Shown in pieces: positions 9,030-18,302 of a stretch of 64,000 bases of DNA. The notes under the pieces were generated by a model that made no database searches, was not told where the DNA came from, and worked only from the letters and a program-made list of their open reading frames with translations. A program made the translations under genes and the position numbers. The DNA is from an uncultured Brachyspira sp. (lineage in GTDB: Bacteria > Spirochaetota > Brachyspiria > Brachyspirales > Brachyspiraceae), in the NCBI RefSeq assembly GCF_910588665.1, contig NZ_CAJUPR010000003.1:178812-242811 (forward strand), written 5' to 3'. Each line of letters starts with the position of its first letter. The stretch's first letter is position 1.

Positions 9030-10031
9030 ATGTCAAATATAGGTATTATAGGTGCAGGCGGCTGGGGATTGGCGCTTGCTAATATTTTTTCAGAGAAACA
9101 TAATATTAATGTATGGGTTCACAGCGAGGAGAGTTATATATTATTAAGCTCGGTTCATAGAAATGATAATTATTTAAAAAATATAGAATTAAATAAATCA
9201 ATAAATTTTACTACGGATATAGGAGAAGCCGTAAATGATAATGAAATAATCATAATAGCCACTCCCTCTTTTGCATTTGCTGAAGCCTGTACAAATATAG
9301 AGCCTTATATAAGCAATGAGCAAATACTAGTGTCTGCAACAAAAGGTCTTGATAGAAAAACAGGCAAAACTATGAGTGAAGTTGCAAGAAGCATAATATC
9401 CGGAGATTTATCTATATTGACATTATCGGGACCTTCTCATGCTGAAGAAACGGCTAAAGGAGTTCCAACCGCCATTGTTGTAGGAGGAGAAAAAGGCATT
9501 TCCGAATATGTAAGAGATACTTTAACTATACCGCCTAAATTCAGAATATATAATTCAACAGATCAAAAAGGTGTTGAAATAGGAGGGGCTTTGAAAAATA
9601 TTATAGCCATTGCAGGAGGCATAGTAGACGGACTTAAACTTGGAGATAATACAAAAGCTGCTCTTATAACAAGAGGACTTCATGAGATAGTGAGATTTGC
9701 CTTAAGTAAAGGTGCCAGAATAGATACTATGTACGGACTTTCTGGAATAGGCGATTTAATAGTTACATGTTCAAGCAATCTAAGCAGAAATAACAGACTT
9801 GGACGGGCTTTAGCTGAAGGGAAAAAATATGAGCAGGTAATATCTGAAAATCATGGTCAGGTTGCTGAAGGAGTATATGCAGCTACTGCCGCTTATGAGT
9901 ATGCTGAAAAAAATAATATTTATATGCCTATAACAGAGGCAATATATAATATACTATTCAATAATGCCGATATACAAAATACATTGACAGAACTTATGAG
10001 TAAAGACGCTAAAAGCGAGGGCTTTTTTTAA
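9030..10031 (+). CDS. gpsA: NAD(P)-dependent glycerol-3-phosphate dehydrogenase
   Basis: Reduces dihydroxyacetone phosphate to sn-glycerol-3-phosphate for phospholipid synthesis. The N-terminal Rossmann loop GIIGAGGWGLALA, the middle LSGPSHAEE and the catalytic-domain motif GALKNIIAIAGG are present; 333 residues is standard. A promoter lies just upstream. It could also supply glycerol-3-phosphate for the CDP-glycerol-type transferases near 61-64 kb, but that link is only an inference. Confidence 0.95.
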   Translation: MSNIGIIGAGGWGLALANIFSEKHNINVWVHSEESYILLSSVHRNDNYLKNIELNKSINFTTDIGEAVNDNEIIIIATPSFAFAEACTNIEPYISNEQILVSATKGLDRKTGKTMSEVARSIISGDLSILTLSGPSHAEETAKGVPTAIVVGGEKGISEYVRDTLTIPPKFRIYNSTDQKGVEIGGALKNIIAIAGGIVDGLKLGDNTKAALITRGLHEIVRFALSKGARIDTMYGLSGIGDLIVTCSSNLSRNNRLGRALAEGKKYEQVISENHGQVAEGVYAATAAYEYAEKNNIYMPITEAIYNILFNNADIQNTLTELMSKDAKSEGFF

Positions 10032-10048
10032 TTATAATTTTTAGGAAA

Positions 10049-10465
10049 TTAAGTTTTATTCATATTAAGAACCTGCTGAACTACGCCTTTTAATACAACA
10101 GAAGCTTTGGCATTATTTAAATCTTTAAACTCTAATATTACATAAGTTATATTGTCTATATCCAGTCTGAATTTTTTATCTTCAGAATTAGGATCTCCTA
10201 TTTTCACCGTTCCTTTATATACCATCCAGCCTTTTAATATTACATAAGCGTATCCGTTTTGTTTTAAATCTATATTAAATGTAAAATATGGGCTCGTGCT
10301 TTTATAATATCCTGCTCTGTCTTTTAATGTAATTACTTTAGTGGAAGAGATATTTTTTTTAATTTCAGATTTTTGCGATGCTGTTTTATGAGCGGATATA
10401 TTTCTGCATGAAGAAAAAGTTAATATTATAATAAAAATTACTGTAAAAGCGCCGCCGATTTTCAT
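10049..10465 (-). CDS. Small lipoprotein of unknown function
   Basis: A 138-residue protein with a hydrophobic signal segment (residues 5-17) and the lipobox FSSC at about 17-20. The mature part resembles a small beta-rich domain (YFTFNIDLKQNGYAYVIL and similar strands), with no motif I recognise. It is convergent with gpsA, 17 bp apart. Confidence 0.68.
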   Translation of the reverse strand: MKIGGAFTVIFIIILTFSSCRNISAHKTASQKSEIKKNISSTKVITLKDRAGYYKSTSPYFTFNIDLKQNGYAYVILKGWMVYKGTVKIGDPNSEDKKFRLDIDNITYVILEFKDLNNAKASVVLKGVVQQVLNMNKT

Positions 10466-10575
10466 ATTATATAATATATAATTTTTTTTTACAAATTCAA
10501 GTTTTTTTTATACTTGAAAGAATAGTATATTTAATATATTATATATAAACTCTAATAATAAAATTAAGGATATGT

Positions 10576-11586
10576 ATGAATAAAAAATTAGATGAAAATA
10601 GAATTAAAGAAGGAGTAGGAGGTCAGGCGGTAATAGAAGGAATAATGCTTAGAAATAGAAGTCATTATGTGGTTGCCGTAAGAAAGCCCGATAAGCAAAT
10701 AGATTTTATAAAATATGCTATTTGTGAAAATAAAAATAAATTATCTAAAATGCCTTTCATAAGAGGCGTAGTTAATTTCGTTGATATGATGAAATTAGGA
10801 TATAAAACTTTAGTATTTTCTGCAAATACTGCTGGCATTGAAGAAGAAAATAATAATACAAATATTAAGAAGAATGATAGTATAGCTATGACTTTGAGCA
10901 TGCTTATATCTTTGGCTTTTGCTGTAGGGCTTTTTATAGCTTTGCCTTATTTTATCACTACTCTTATAGGAATAAATGAAAGAGAGCATTTTGTTATATT
11001 TAATTTGGCAAGAGGAGCTATAAAATTATCCATATTTGTATTATACCTGCTTGTTATATCATTTTTTAAAGATATAAAAAGAGTATTTGAATATCATGGA
11101 GCAGAGCATATGGTTGTTAATGCCTATGAACATGGACTTGACCCGAATACTGGAAATATAAGAGACTATACTACAATACATCCAAGATGCGGAACTACAT
11201 TTATGTTTTTAGTATTAACAGTATCTATTTTGCTTTACATGTTTACAAGCTACTTTGTATATACATATATATATGCCTCCTATACTCCTCCTAAAATTAT
11301 AGGAAATCTTACAGTTCTTGCCATTAATATAATGCTTCTTCCTATTGTATCAGGAATATCTTATGAAATACTCAAATTAGGATTTAGATTTTATAATTTT
11401 CCTCTTATGAGGCTTGCAATACTGCCCGGACTTTTGCTTCAGAAAATTACAACTAGAAGACCAAAAGATGATGAAATAGAAGTAGCATTATTTGCATTAG
11501 ATAAATTATTGGATACATCTGTAGAAAATAGAACGGAAGAGGAAGTACAGACTGATATTAATAAAAATTTAGAAATTAATAAATAA
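10576..11586 (+). CDS. DUF1385 family membrane protein (YqhQ-like)
   Basis: A 336-residue integral membrane protein of the DUF1385 family, recognised from GGQAVIEGIMLRNR near residue 15 and YHGAEHMVVNAYEHG in the middle. Hydrophobic segments lie at about 105-128, 143-165, 205-235 and 246-268. Its biochemical role is not established. The ATG follows AAGGA by 5 bp. The next gene starts 13 bp downstream, so the two probably form an operon. Confidence 0.87.
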   Translation: MNKKLDENRIKEGVGGQAVIEGIMLRNRSHYVVAVRKPDKQIDFIKYAICENKNKLSKMPFIRGVVNFVDMMKLGYKTLVFSANTAGIEEENNNTNIKKNDSIAMTLSMLISLAFAVGLFIALPYFITTLIGINEREHFVIFNLARGAIKLSIFVLYLLVISFFKDIKRVFEYHGAEHMVVNAYEHGLDPNTGNIRDYTTIHPRCGTTFMFLVLTVSILLYMFTSYFVYTYIYASYTPPKIIGNLTVLAINIMLLPIVSGISYEILKLGFRFYNFPLMRLAILPGLLLQKITTRRPKDDEIEVALFALDKLLDTSVENRTEEEVQTDINKNLEINK

Positions 11587-11599
11587 TAACAGAAAAATT

Positions 11600-12727
11600 A
11601 TGCGTATAAAGAAGCGTCTTGTATCAAATGATGATTATTATGAATATTCTTCCGACTATATAAAAAAATATATTATTATAGGTTTGATAATTATTTCTAT
11701 TTTATTCTTTATATCTGTATTCATTTATTTTAATTATATATCTGTTCCAAGCAAATCGTATATGAAAAATGATACTCCTGTATTGGAAGATAATATAAAC
11801 TGTATAGTTAATAATAACGGCATATATTATACAGGTGATTTTTCTAGTATTCCTAAATCTATACAGATAAATGATGATATGTATGAGAATCTGTATTTAT
11901 ATTTATTTCATGATAATAATATAATATTTTGGAAGTTTTATAAGTATGGCATAAAAAGATATTTTTCTTATTATGCTTTTAATATACTTGACGGAGATAC
12001 TCAGTCATTTATTATAAAAGAAAATAAAAAAGATTTTTTAGATTTTTATGATAATTTTATAAGAGCTCAATTTAAAAAGAGTGTAGGGGAGTTCAGCATA
12101 GAAATTCCAAATTTTTATAATACTAAAATTAATCTTAAATCCTCAATACATAATTTGATAAATACTGAGTTTTCATTTAAACTTATTAATTTTACGGCAT
12201 CAATGGTAAATTGGAAACATAACAGAGCATTATATACGGCATTTTATTACGGTTTGCCGAACGGGTATTTAATAGTGCCCGGAAGCGAAAATGCAGTAAC
12301 GGACACAAGCTCGGTTTTAGCTGTAAATACTGCAGGAAAAAATCCCTCCAGATATAATCATAATATTATAACGGCATTAGTCTATACATCATACACTACA
12401 GAACCGATACCCGTTTTTATTTATGAAGCAAAACCTAAATCTCAGAATTCTAAAATGATTAAATTTTTATTTAATAATAAATGGCATATATATAAAGAAT
12501 TTGAATCTCATAAATATAAAGATATTATAGATCATTATTCTAAAGAAGAAGGATTTAGCTTTGTGTTTACCGTTTCAGGTAATTATATGTACGATTCTTT
12601 CGGCAATTTCAGTAAAATAGACACAGAAATAGTAAAAGGAATTTTAGACGGATATTTTACTATAAACGGAGAACAATTTAATATTAACGGAAATGCAGTA
12701 AAAGAATTTGTGCATAGCGTATTTTAA
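11600..12727 (+). CDS. Membrane-anchored protein of unknown function
   Basis: A 375-residue protein not recognised. It has a charged cytoplasmic N-terminus, one transmembrane helix at about residues 24-46, then a long extracytoplasmic region rich in Asn, Tyr and Lys without repeats or cysteine motifs. It follows the DUF1385 gene by 13 bp on the same strand. The ribosome site is weak, so translational coupling is likely. It is convergent with glnN. Confidence 0.72.
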   Translation: MRIKKRLVSNDDYYEYSSDYIKKYIIIGLIIISILFFISVFIYFNYISVPSKSYMKNDTPVLEDNINCIVNNNGIYYTGDFSSIPKSIQINDDMYENLYLYLFHDNNIIFWKFYKYGIKRYFSYYAFNILDGDTQSFIIKENKKDFLDFYDNFIRAQFKKSVGEFSIEIPNFYNTKINLKSSIHNLINTEFSFKLINFTASMVNWKHNRALYTAFYYGLPNGYLIVPGSENAVTDTSSVLAVNTAGKNPSRYNHNIITALVYTSYTTEPIPVFIYEAKPKSQNSKMIKFLFNNKWHIYKEFESHKYKDIIDHYSKEEGFSFVFTVSGNYMYDSFGNFSKIDTEIVKGILDGYFTINGEQFNINGNAVKEFVHSVF

Positions 12728-12746
12728 ACTGTAAAATAAGCATGCT

Positions 12747-14834
12747 TTATGATAAGCTATAGAGCATATCTCCGTAAGTGGGAAGCTTCCAATATTTCTT
12801 AGACACAGTTCTTTCTAATTCATCTATTGTAACCCTCATATCTTCCAGACAGAAGAATATTTTATCTCTTGAAAACTTTGCAGACTTATATATATCTTTA
12901 ATTTTTTTAGATTCTGAAATATATCCTTCAAGCAGCGTTAATTTATCATCGAGTTCTTTAATTAAATCATTTAGTTTATTAATTAATTTTTTTTCAACAT
13001 CAAATTTTAATTTTAAATTTCTTTTTTTATCTGCAGTATCCGCAAGTTCTCTGGAATATTCTATGGAATACGGAATTATCTGCTTATGCACCATATCTAT
13101 TAATGTAAGGGCTTCTATATTAATCTCTTTAATATATTCTTCCATACTTATTTCATATCTTGAATGTATTTCAGCCTCAGTTAAGACTTTATGTTTTGTA
13201 AGAACATATATATTCTTTTCTGATATGAAATGAGGCAATGCTTCAGGAGTAGTTTTAAGATTAAATAAGCCTCTTTTATCAGCTTCTTTAACCCATTCTT
13301 CGCAGTAGTTATTTCCATTGTATATTATTCTTTTATGCTTTTTAAAAGTTTCTCTGATAAGCCCGTCAATATCTTTCTCCAAATCATCAGATTTTTCCAA
13401 TGCATCGGCAAATTGAGATAATGCCTCAGCTACTATAGTATTCATTATTATATTAGGACCTGATACGGAAAGACTAGATCCAACCATTCTAAATTCAAAT
13501 TTATTTCCTGTAAATGCTAAAGGGGAAGTTCTATTTCTATCGGTTGAATCTTTTGTAAGTCTTGCTAAAGAATTAACTCCCATTTCCATTTCAACTTTTT
13601 CTTTACTCTTATATTTTTTAGAGTTCTCCATAGACTCAAGTATATCCGTAAGCTCATCTCCAAGAAATATTGATATTATAGAAGGAGGCGCCTCTGCAGC
13701 TCCCAGCCTATGATCATTGCTTGCATTTGATGTTGTAATTCTAAGCAAGTCCTGATATTCATCAACGGCTTTTATAATAGCTACCAAAAACAGCAGGAAC
13801 TGTTTATTTTTTGAAGGATTATCGCTCGGATCTAGAAGATTTAAGCCCGTATCTGTGGCTATAGACCAATTATTATGCTTTCCGCTTCCATTAACTCCTG
13901 TAAAAGGCTTTTCATGAAGTATGCATGCCAAATTATGTTTTTCTGCTATTACTTTCATAAGCTCCATAGTAATCTGATTTTGATCCGTAGCCATATTTGT
14001 AATTGTAAACTCTGGAGCTAATTCATATTGACCTGGTGCAGCTTCATTATGCTCAGTTTTAGCAACTATGCCGAGCTTCCAAAGTTCGTTATCAAGCTCT
14101 TTCATAAATGCAAGAACCCTAGGCTTAATGGCCCCAAAATAATGATCCTCAAGCTCCTGACCTTTAGGAGGACATGCTCCGAATAATGTTCTTTTGCAAT
14201 ATCTCAAATCAGGTCTTTTTAAATACAAATCTCTGTCTATCAAAAAATATTCCTGCTCGGCTCCGACTGTTGTAAATACTCTGTTAATATTATTATGTCC
14301 AAATAATTTTAATATTCTTTTAGCTTCTTTTTCTATTACTTCCATAGATCTAAGCAAGGGAGTTTTTTTATCAAGCGATTCTCCGCTGTAAGAACAAAAA
14401 GCACTTGGTATGCATAATGTATCATCTTTTATAAAAGCATAGGAAGTGGGATCCCAAGCAGTATATCCTCTAGCCTCAAAAGTTGCTCTTAATCCTCCTG
14501 AAGGAAAACTGGAGGCATCAGGTTCTCCCTGAACTAACTCCTTGCCTGTAAACTCCATACGTATAGAGCCGTCATCTGTCTGAGTAATAAAGCTGGTATG
14601 CTTCTCAGCTGTTATTCCCGTCATAGGCTGAAACCAATGAGTAAAATGTGTAGCTCCTTTTTCTATAGCCCATTCTTTCATAGCATGAGCCACAACATTA
14701 GCTACCTCTAAATTTAAACGTTCTCCGTTTTTTATAGTTTTTATTAATTTTTTATAAATATCTTTTGGAAGTTTATCTCTCATTACATTATCATTAAAAA
14801 CCATACTGCCGAAAATTTCAGGTATTTTTTTCAT
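12747..14834 (-). CDS. glnN: Glutamine synthetase type III
   Basis: ATP-dependent synthesis of glutamine from glutamate and ammonia. Its 695 residues fit the large type III family rather than the roughly 470-residue type I. Supporting motifs are FPSGGLRATFEARGYTAWDP, GAEQEYFLID, the ammonia/glutamate-site stretch HNEAAPGQYE and GSGKHNNWS. A GTAGGAG ribosome site precedes the ATG. The gene stands alone behind its own putative promoter; no nitrogen-regulator gene is adjacent. Confidence 0.95.
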   Translation of the reverse strand: MKKIPEIFGSMVFNDNVMRDKLPKDIYKKLIKTIKNGERLNLEVANVVAHAMKEWAIEKGATHFTHWFQPMTGITAEKHTSFITQTDDGSIRMEFTGKELVQGEPDASSFPSGGLRATFEARGYTAWDPTSYAFIKDDTLCIPSAFCSYSGESLDKKTPLLRSMEVIEKEAKRILKLFGHNNINRVFTTVGAEQEYFLIDRDLYLKRPDLRYCKRTLFGACPPKGQELEDHYFGAIKPRVLAFMKELDNELWKLGIVAKTEHNEAAPGQYELAPEFTITNMATDQNQITMELMKVIAEKHNLACILHEKPFTGVNGSGKHNNWSIATDTGLNLLDPSDNPSKNKQFLLFLVAIIKAVDEYQDLLRITTSNASNDHRLGAAEAPPSIISIFLGDELTDILESMENSKKYKSKEKVEMEMGVNSLARLTKDSTDRNRTSPLAFTGNKFEFRMVGSSLSVSGPNIIMNTIVAEALSQFADALEKSDDLEKDIDGLIRETFKKHKRIIYNGNNYCEEWVKEADKRGLFNLKTTPEALPHFISEKNIYVLTKHKVLTEAEIHSRYEISMEEYIKEINIEALTLIDMVHKQIIPYSIEYSRELADTADKKRNLKLKFDVEKKLINKLNDLIKELDDKLTLLEGYISESKKIKDIYKSAKFSRDKIFFCLEDMRVTIDELERTVSKKYWKLPTYGDMLYSLS

Positions 14835-14861
14835 TTCTATTGCTCCTACTTTCCTAGAAAA

Positions 14862-14889
14862 ATTATATAATAAGTTTGAATTAATTCAA
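14862..14889 (-). promoter_or_regulatory. Putative promoter of glnN
   Basis: Minus strand TTGAAT (14884-14889), 16-bp spacer, TATAAT (14862-14867), about 27 bp before the glnN start. Confidence 0.5.
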
Positions 14890-15060
14890 TATTGATTGTC
14901 GGAAGCTAAAAAATCAGCTATTTTATATTAAACTTATTTTTTAATTTTAGAGTTAAAAAACTAAAAATATTTGTCAGAATAATTTTATTAAATTAATAAA
15001 GCTTTCTTTAATATATAAAATAATAAAATATTTATGCAATAAGACTTTTTAGATTTTATA

Positions 15061-15095
15061 AAAACGGGTAAACGCATTTGCCGTCTGCCCGTTTT
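15061..15095 (-). terminator. Terminator of the chemotaxis operon
   Basis: On the minus strand an 8-bp outer stem AAAACGGG/CCCGTTTT encloses an inner stem AGACG/CGTTT and is followed by TTTTTATAAAA. It lies 26 bp after the cheB stop codon. Confidence 0.85.
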
Positions 15096-15121
15096 GTATA
15101 TTAAAATAAGTATATATATTT

Positions 15122-16255
15122 TTATGCTTTTTTCAAAGCGGCTGCAAGAATCCTATCCAAAGGCAAAACTTCATCAACAGCCCCTCTTGCAATAGCCTCT
15201 CTAGGCATTCCGAAAACGGTACAGGTTTCTTCATTTTGAGCTATATTATAAGAGCCCGCATCTTTCATCTCTTTCATTCCGTTTGCCCCGTCATCGCCCA
15301 TACCAGTAAGTATTATACCTATAGCTTTATTTTTTGCATAAACGGCTCCACTTCTGAAAAGAACATCTACAGAAGGCTTATGTCTAGTAACAGGTTCTCC
15401 GTCTCTTACCTCTATAAAATATTTACCGCCTCTTACTTTTATCATTGTATGTTTAGCGCCTCTTGCAAGCACAGCCTGACCTCTTCCGATACTCATGCCG
15501 TCTTCAGATTCAAATACATCTATTTTTAAGATGCTATTTAGTCTTTTAGCGAATGAAGTTGTAAAATGTTCGGGCATATGCTGAGCTATTACTATAGGAG
15601 GAGCTGAAGGCGTAACATTTTTAAGACATTCTATTAAAGCCTCTGTTCCGCCTGTAGATGATCCTATAAGTATAATTTTATCCATAGGGGTTTCTCTTGA
15701 AGGTGTGAGAGGAAGAATAATATCTGCTGAATTTTTTTGATGAACTTTAAATCCTGCTGTTTTAGGGGCTTCCAAACTAATAGGTGTTTTTTCAGGAGCA
15801 GCTGCAGAATCTGCAGGCATAGAAACGCCATGTTTTTTATAGAATTTAGCTCTGTTAGCATAAGCATTTTTTATTTTTTCCACTAAATCGGTAGCCAATT
15901 CCTCAACACCGTCTCTTACATTAGCAGAAGGTTTTATTACATAATCAAAAGCTCCTATATTTAGGGCATCTAAAGCCAGCTCTCTATGTTTATCTAATAG
16001 AGAACTGAACATTATTACAGGAATAGGGTTGTTAAGCATTAATTTTTTAAGATAAGTGATGCCGTCCATTTCAGGCATTTCAATATCTAAAGTAATAATA
16101 TCAGGTTTAAGATTTTTAACCTTATTTTCAGCCAAAATTGGATTTGTAGCTGTTCCCACCATTTCCAAAGCAGGATCCGAATTAACAATTTTAGTAAGTA
16201 ATTGTCTAATTAATGCGCTATCATCAATAGCTAATACTTTAATTTTTGTAGCCAT
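15122..16255 (-). CDS. cheB: Chemotaxis protein-glutamate methylesterase CheB
   Basis: Response regulator that removes methyl groups from chemoreceptors for adaptation. The N-terminal receiver domain has Asp11/Asp12 and the phospho-acceptor Asp57 (TLDIEMPEMDG), and a lysine in VIKPSA. The C-terminal esterase has Ser in LIGSSTGGTEAL, His in IAQHMPEHF and Asp in LTGMGDDG. A linker of about 60 residues is rich in Pro and Ala. It has 377 residues and is the last gene of the operon, 24 bp after cheD. Confidence 0.96.
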   Translation of the reverse strand: MATKIKVLAIDDSALIRQLLTKIVNSDPALEMVGTATNPILAENKVKNLKPDIITLDIEMPEMDGITYLKKLMLNNPIPVIMFSSLLDKHRELALDALNIGAFDYVIKPSANVRDGVEELATDLVEKIKNAYANRAKFYKKHGVSMPADSAAAPEKTPISLEAPKTAGFKVHQKNSADIILPLTPSRETPMDKIILIGSSTGGTEALIECLKNVTPSAPPIVIAQHMPEHFTTSFAKRLNSILKIDVFESEDGMSIGRGQAVLARGAKHTMIKVRGGKYFIEVRDGEPVTRHKPSVDVLFRSGAVYAKNKAIGIILTGMGDDGANGMKEMKDAGSYNIAQNEETCTVFGMPREAIARGAVDEVLPLDRILAAALKKA

Positions 16256-16279
16256 AAAAAATCCTTAATTATTAATATA

Positions 16280-16873
16280 TTAAAATAATGTGATGTCTGA
16301 TTTCTCTTCAAGTTTATGCTGAATATTTTTAGAGTATTTAATTTCTTGTTCAGCAGAGAATTCTTTTGTCTTACCTTCAAGCTTTTTCATCAAAACTCTG
16401 TTTTCAGTATTGAAAAAGAATACTTTTCTAGGCCATGAACCGCCGATATCTTCGCTTATAATAGGTATTTTTTCATCAGCTAAAAATTTCTTAGCAAATT
16501 GTATATTTTTATCAGGAACCCTAAGAATATTACTAGTCATACCTGATAATACATGTCCGCCTCCGAATATTTTAGCTGTAAGATTTTCTTTTTTGCCGCC
16601 TAATTTGATTATTTCATTTATAAGTACTTCCATAGCAAAAGATCCGTATCTGGTATTATTATAATCATCTTCAGGGTTTTCCCATTCCCTCATTTCAGGT
16701 AGCATAAAATGATTCATACCTCCGAATTTTAAATTATTTTCAAATAAACAAACCGATATACAACTTCCTAAAACAGTTTTTATTACAGCGGGTTCTTTCG
16801 ATGCATAATAACCACCTATATATATAGTAATTCTTTTAAAATTGCTGTTAGCCGCCGCTGGAAAGTCAATCAT
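16280..16873 (-). CDS. cheD: Chemoreceptor glutamine deamidase CheD
   Basis: Converts receptor glutamines to glutamates in adaptation. The catalytic Cys lies in LGSCISVCLFE and the His in GGMNHFMLPE; 197 residues is ordinary, with a short variable C-terminal tail. The ATG has GGAG 8 bp upstream. It lies between cheR and cheB; no cheC is present in this operon, so CheD's usual partner would have to be encoded elsewhere. Confidence 0.95.
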   Translation of the reverse strand: MIDFPAAANSNFKRITIYIGGYYASKEPAVIKTVLGSCISVCLFENNLKFGGMNHFMLPEMREWENPEDDYNNTRYGSFAMEVLINEIIKLGGKKENLTAKIFGGGHVLSGMTSNILRVPDKNIQFAKKFLADEKIPIISEDIGGSWPRKVFFFNTENRVLMKKLEGKTKEFSAEQEIKYSKNIQHKLEEKSDITLF

Positions 16874-16890
16874 TGTTATTACTCCACTAA

Positions 16891-17742
16891 TTAAATCTTT
16901 TTATAAATATTGCTGGCAACATATTTAAATTTATCAGACACTCCAAATAATGTTTCCGAATGCCCTATAAATACTAAACTGTCTTCTTTTAAATATCTAT
17001 AAAATTTATTAAATAATTCCTTTTGGAACTCCTTATCAAAATAAATAATAACATTCCTGCAAAATATAAGGTCAAATTGAGTATGAATATCAAAATCTTC
17101 ATCTTTAAAATTTAACTGCCTAAAATAAAGATTTTTTTTCAAAATATCTTTTACTCTGTATAGTCCCTCTTTATCTCCTGCTCCTCTAAGAAAATACTTT
17201 CTAAGTATATTATCTTCTATAGGATCAACAGTTTCTTTTTTATATATGCCTATACGTGCCTGAGATAGAACATTAGTATCTATATCGCTTGCCAAAACTT
17301 TTATATCATATTTGTCATATCTGCTTCCGAAATATTCATGCAAAGTCATTTGAATAGTGTAGGGCTCTTCGCCTGTGGAACAAGCCGCCGACCATATTCT
17401 AAGATTTTTAACTTTTCCAGATTTATAATTTTTCTCCCATTCTGGCAAAAAAGCAGTTTTCATATATTCAAAATGCTTATTCTCTCTAAAGAAATCGGTT
17501 TTATTAGTAGTAACTGCATTTACAAAATTGGTAAGTTCTTCATCTCTAGCAGTTTTTACGAAATCTATATACTCCCTAAAAGAATTCATATGTAAAGCTC
17601 TAAGTCTTTTACTAATTCTAGAAGTTACTAATGCTCTTTTATGATTTGACATCTGTATTCTTGTTTTATCATATATAATTTTTACAAGTTCTGCAAATTC
17701 AGAATCGCTTAGAGCCATCATATGCTCATTTAATTCTTCCAT
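16891..17742 (-). CDS. cheR: Chemotaxis protein methyltransferase CheR
   Basis: S-adenosylmethionine-dependent methyltransferase that methylates glutamates on chemoreceptors. The N-terminal helical domain (about 1-75) includes KRALVTSRISKRLRAL. The SAM-binding domain has WSAACSTGEEPYT, and FDLIFCRNVIIYF is typical of CheR. It has 283 residues. GAGG precedes the ATG. It is fourth from the end of the operon, 18 bp after cheW. Confidence 0.96.
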   Translation of the reverse strand: MEELNEHMMALSDSEFAELVKIIYDKTRIQMSNHKRALVTSRISKRLRALHMNSFREYIDFVKTARDEELTNFVNAVTTNKTDFFRENKHFEYMKTAFLPEWEKNYKSGKVKNLRIWSAACSTGEEPYTIQMTLHEYFGSRYDKYDIKVLASDIDTNVLSQARIGIYKKETVDPIEDNILRKYFLRGAGDKEGLYRVKDILKKNLYFRQLNFKDEDFDIHTQFDLIFCRNVIIYFDKEFQKELFNKFYRYLKEDSLVFIGHSETLFGVSDKFKYVASNIYKKI

Positions 17743-17760
17743 AATTACCTCAATGATATT

Positions 17761-18291
17761 TTATACTGTTTGACTGGAACTATCATTAGATTTTATTATT
17801 TCTTCAATAGGAAGAACCATAATAATTTTATTCTCTAGTCTAATAACATTAGAAATCTGAAGTCCTCTCATATTATCAATAGGTGTTTCCGTCATTTGAC
17901 TTTCATAAACCGTAATAACATCGCTTACCATATCTGCCAATATGCCGAATTTTCTATTTGTAGTTGCTATTACAATAATAACATCATCTTCAATAGAATG
18001 ATCATCTCTTCTGGCTAATCCGAATCTTATTCTTATATCAACAATATGGAGAATGTTGCCTCTTAAATTCATTAAGCCTCTCATATATTTAGGACTTCCA
18101 GGTACTGGGGTAATATTAGTAACTCCTACTATACCATCAATACTTAAAACATCAAGTGCATATTCTTCATTATCAATTTTAAATACTAAAAATTGCTGAC
18201 TGGGTTCTGTTGAAAGATTCTCCTCATTATCTAAAGAAGCACCTCCGACCTGAGGTATACTGGCAGCATTTATTTTTTGATTATCTAACAT
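17761..18291 (-). CDS. cheW: Chemotaxis coupling protein CheW
   Basis: Adaptor linking receptors to the CheA kinase. The single CheW domain starts at about residue 30 (QFLVFKIDNEEYALDVLSI) and includes PGSPKYMRGLMNLRGN. It has 176 residues with short polar extensions at both ends. It follows cheA by 11 bp. Confidence 0.95.
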   Translation of the reverse strand: MLDNQKINAASIPQVGGASLDNEENLSTEPSQQFLVFKIDNEEYALDVLSIDGIVGVTNITPVPGSPKYMRGLMNLRGNILHIVDIRIRFGLARRDDHSIEDDVIIVIATTNRKFGILADMVSDVITVYESQMTETPIDNMRGLQISNVIRLENKIIMVLPIEEIIKSNDSSSQTV

Positions 18292-18302
18292 ATTACAATC
18301 CT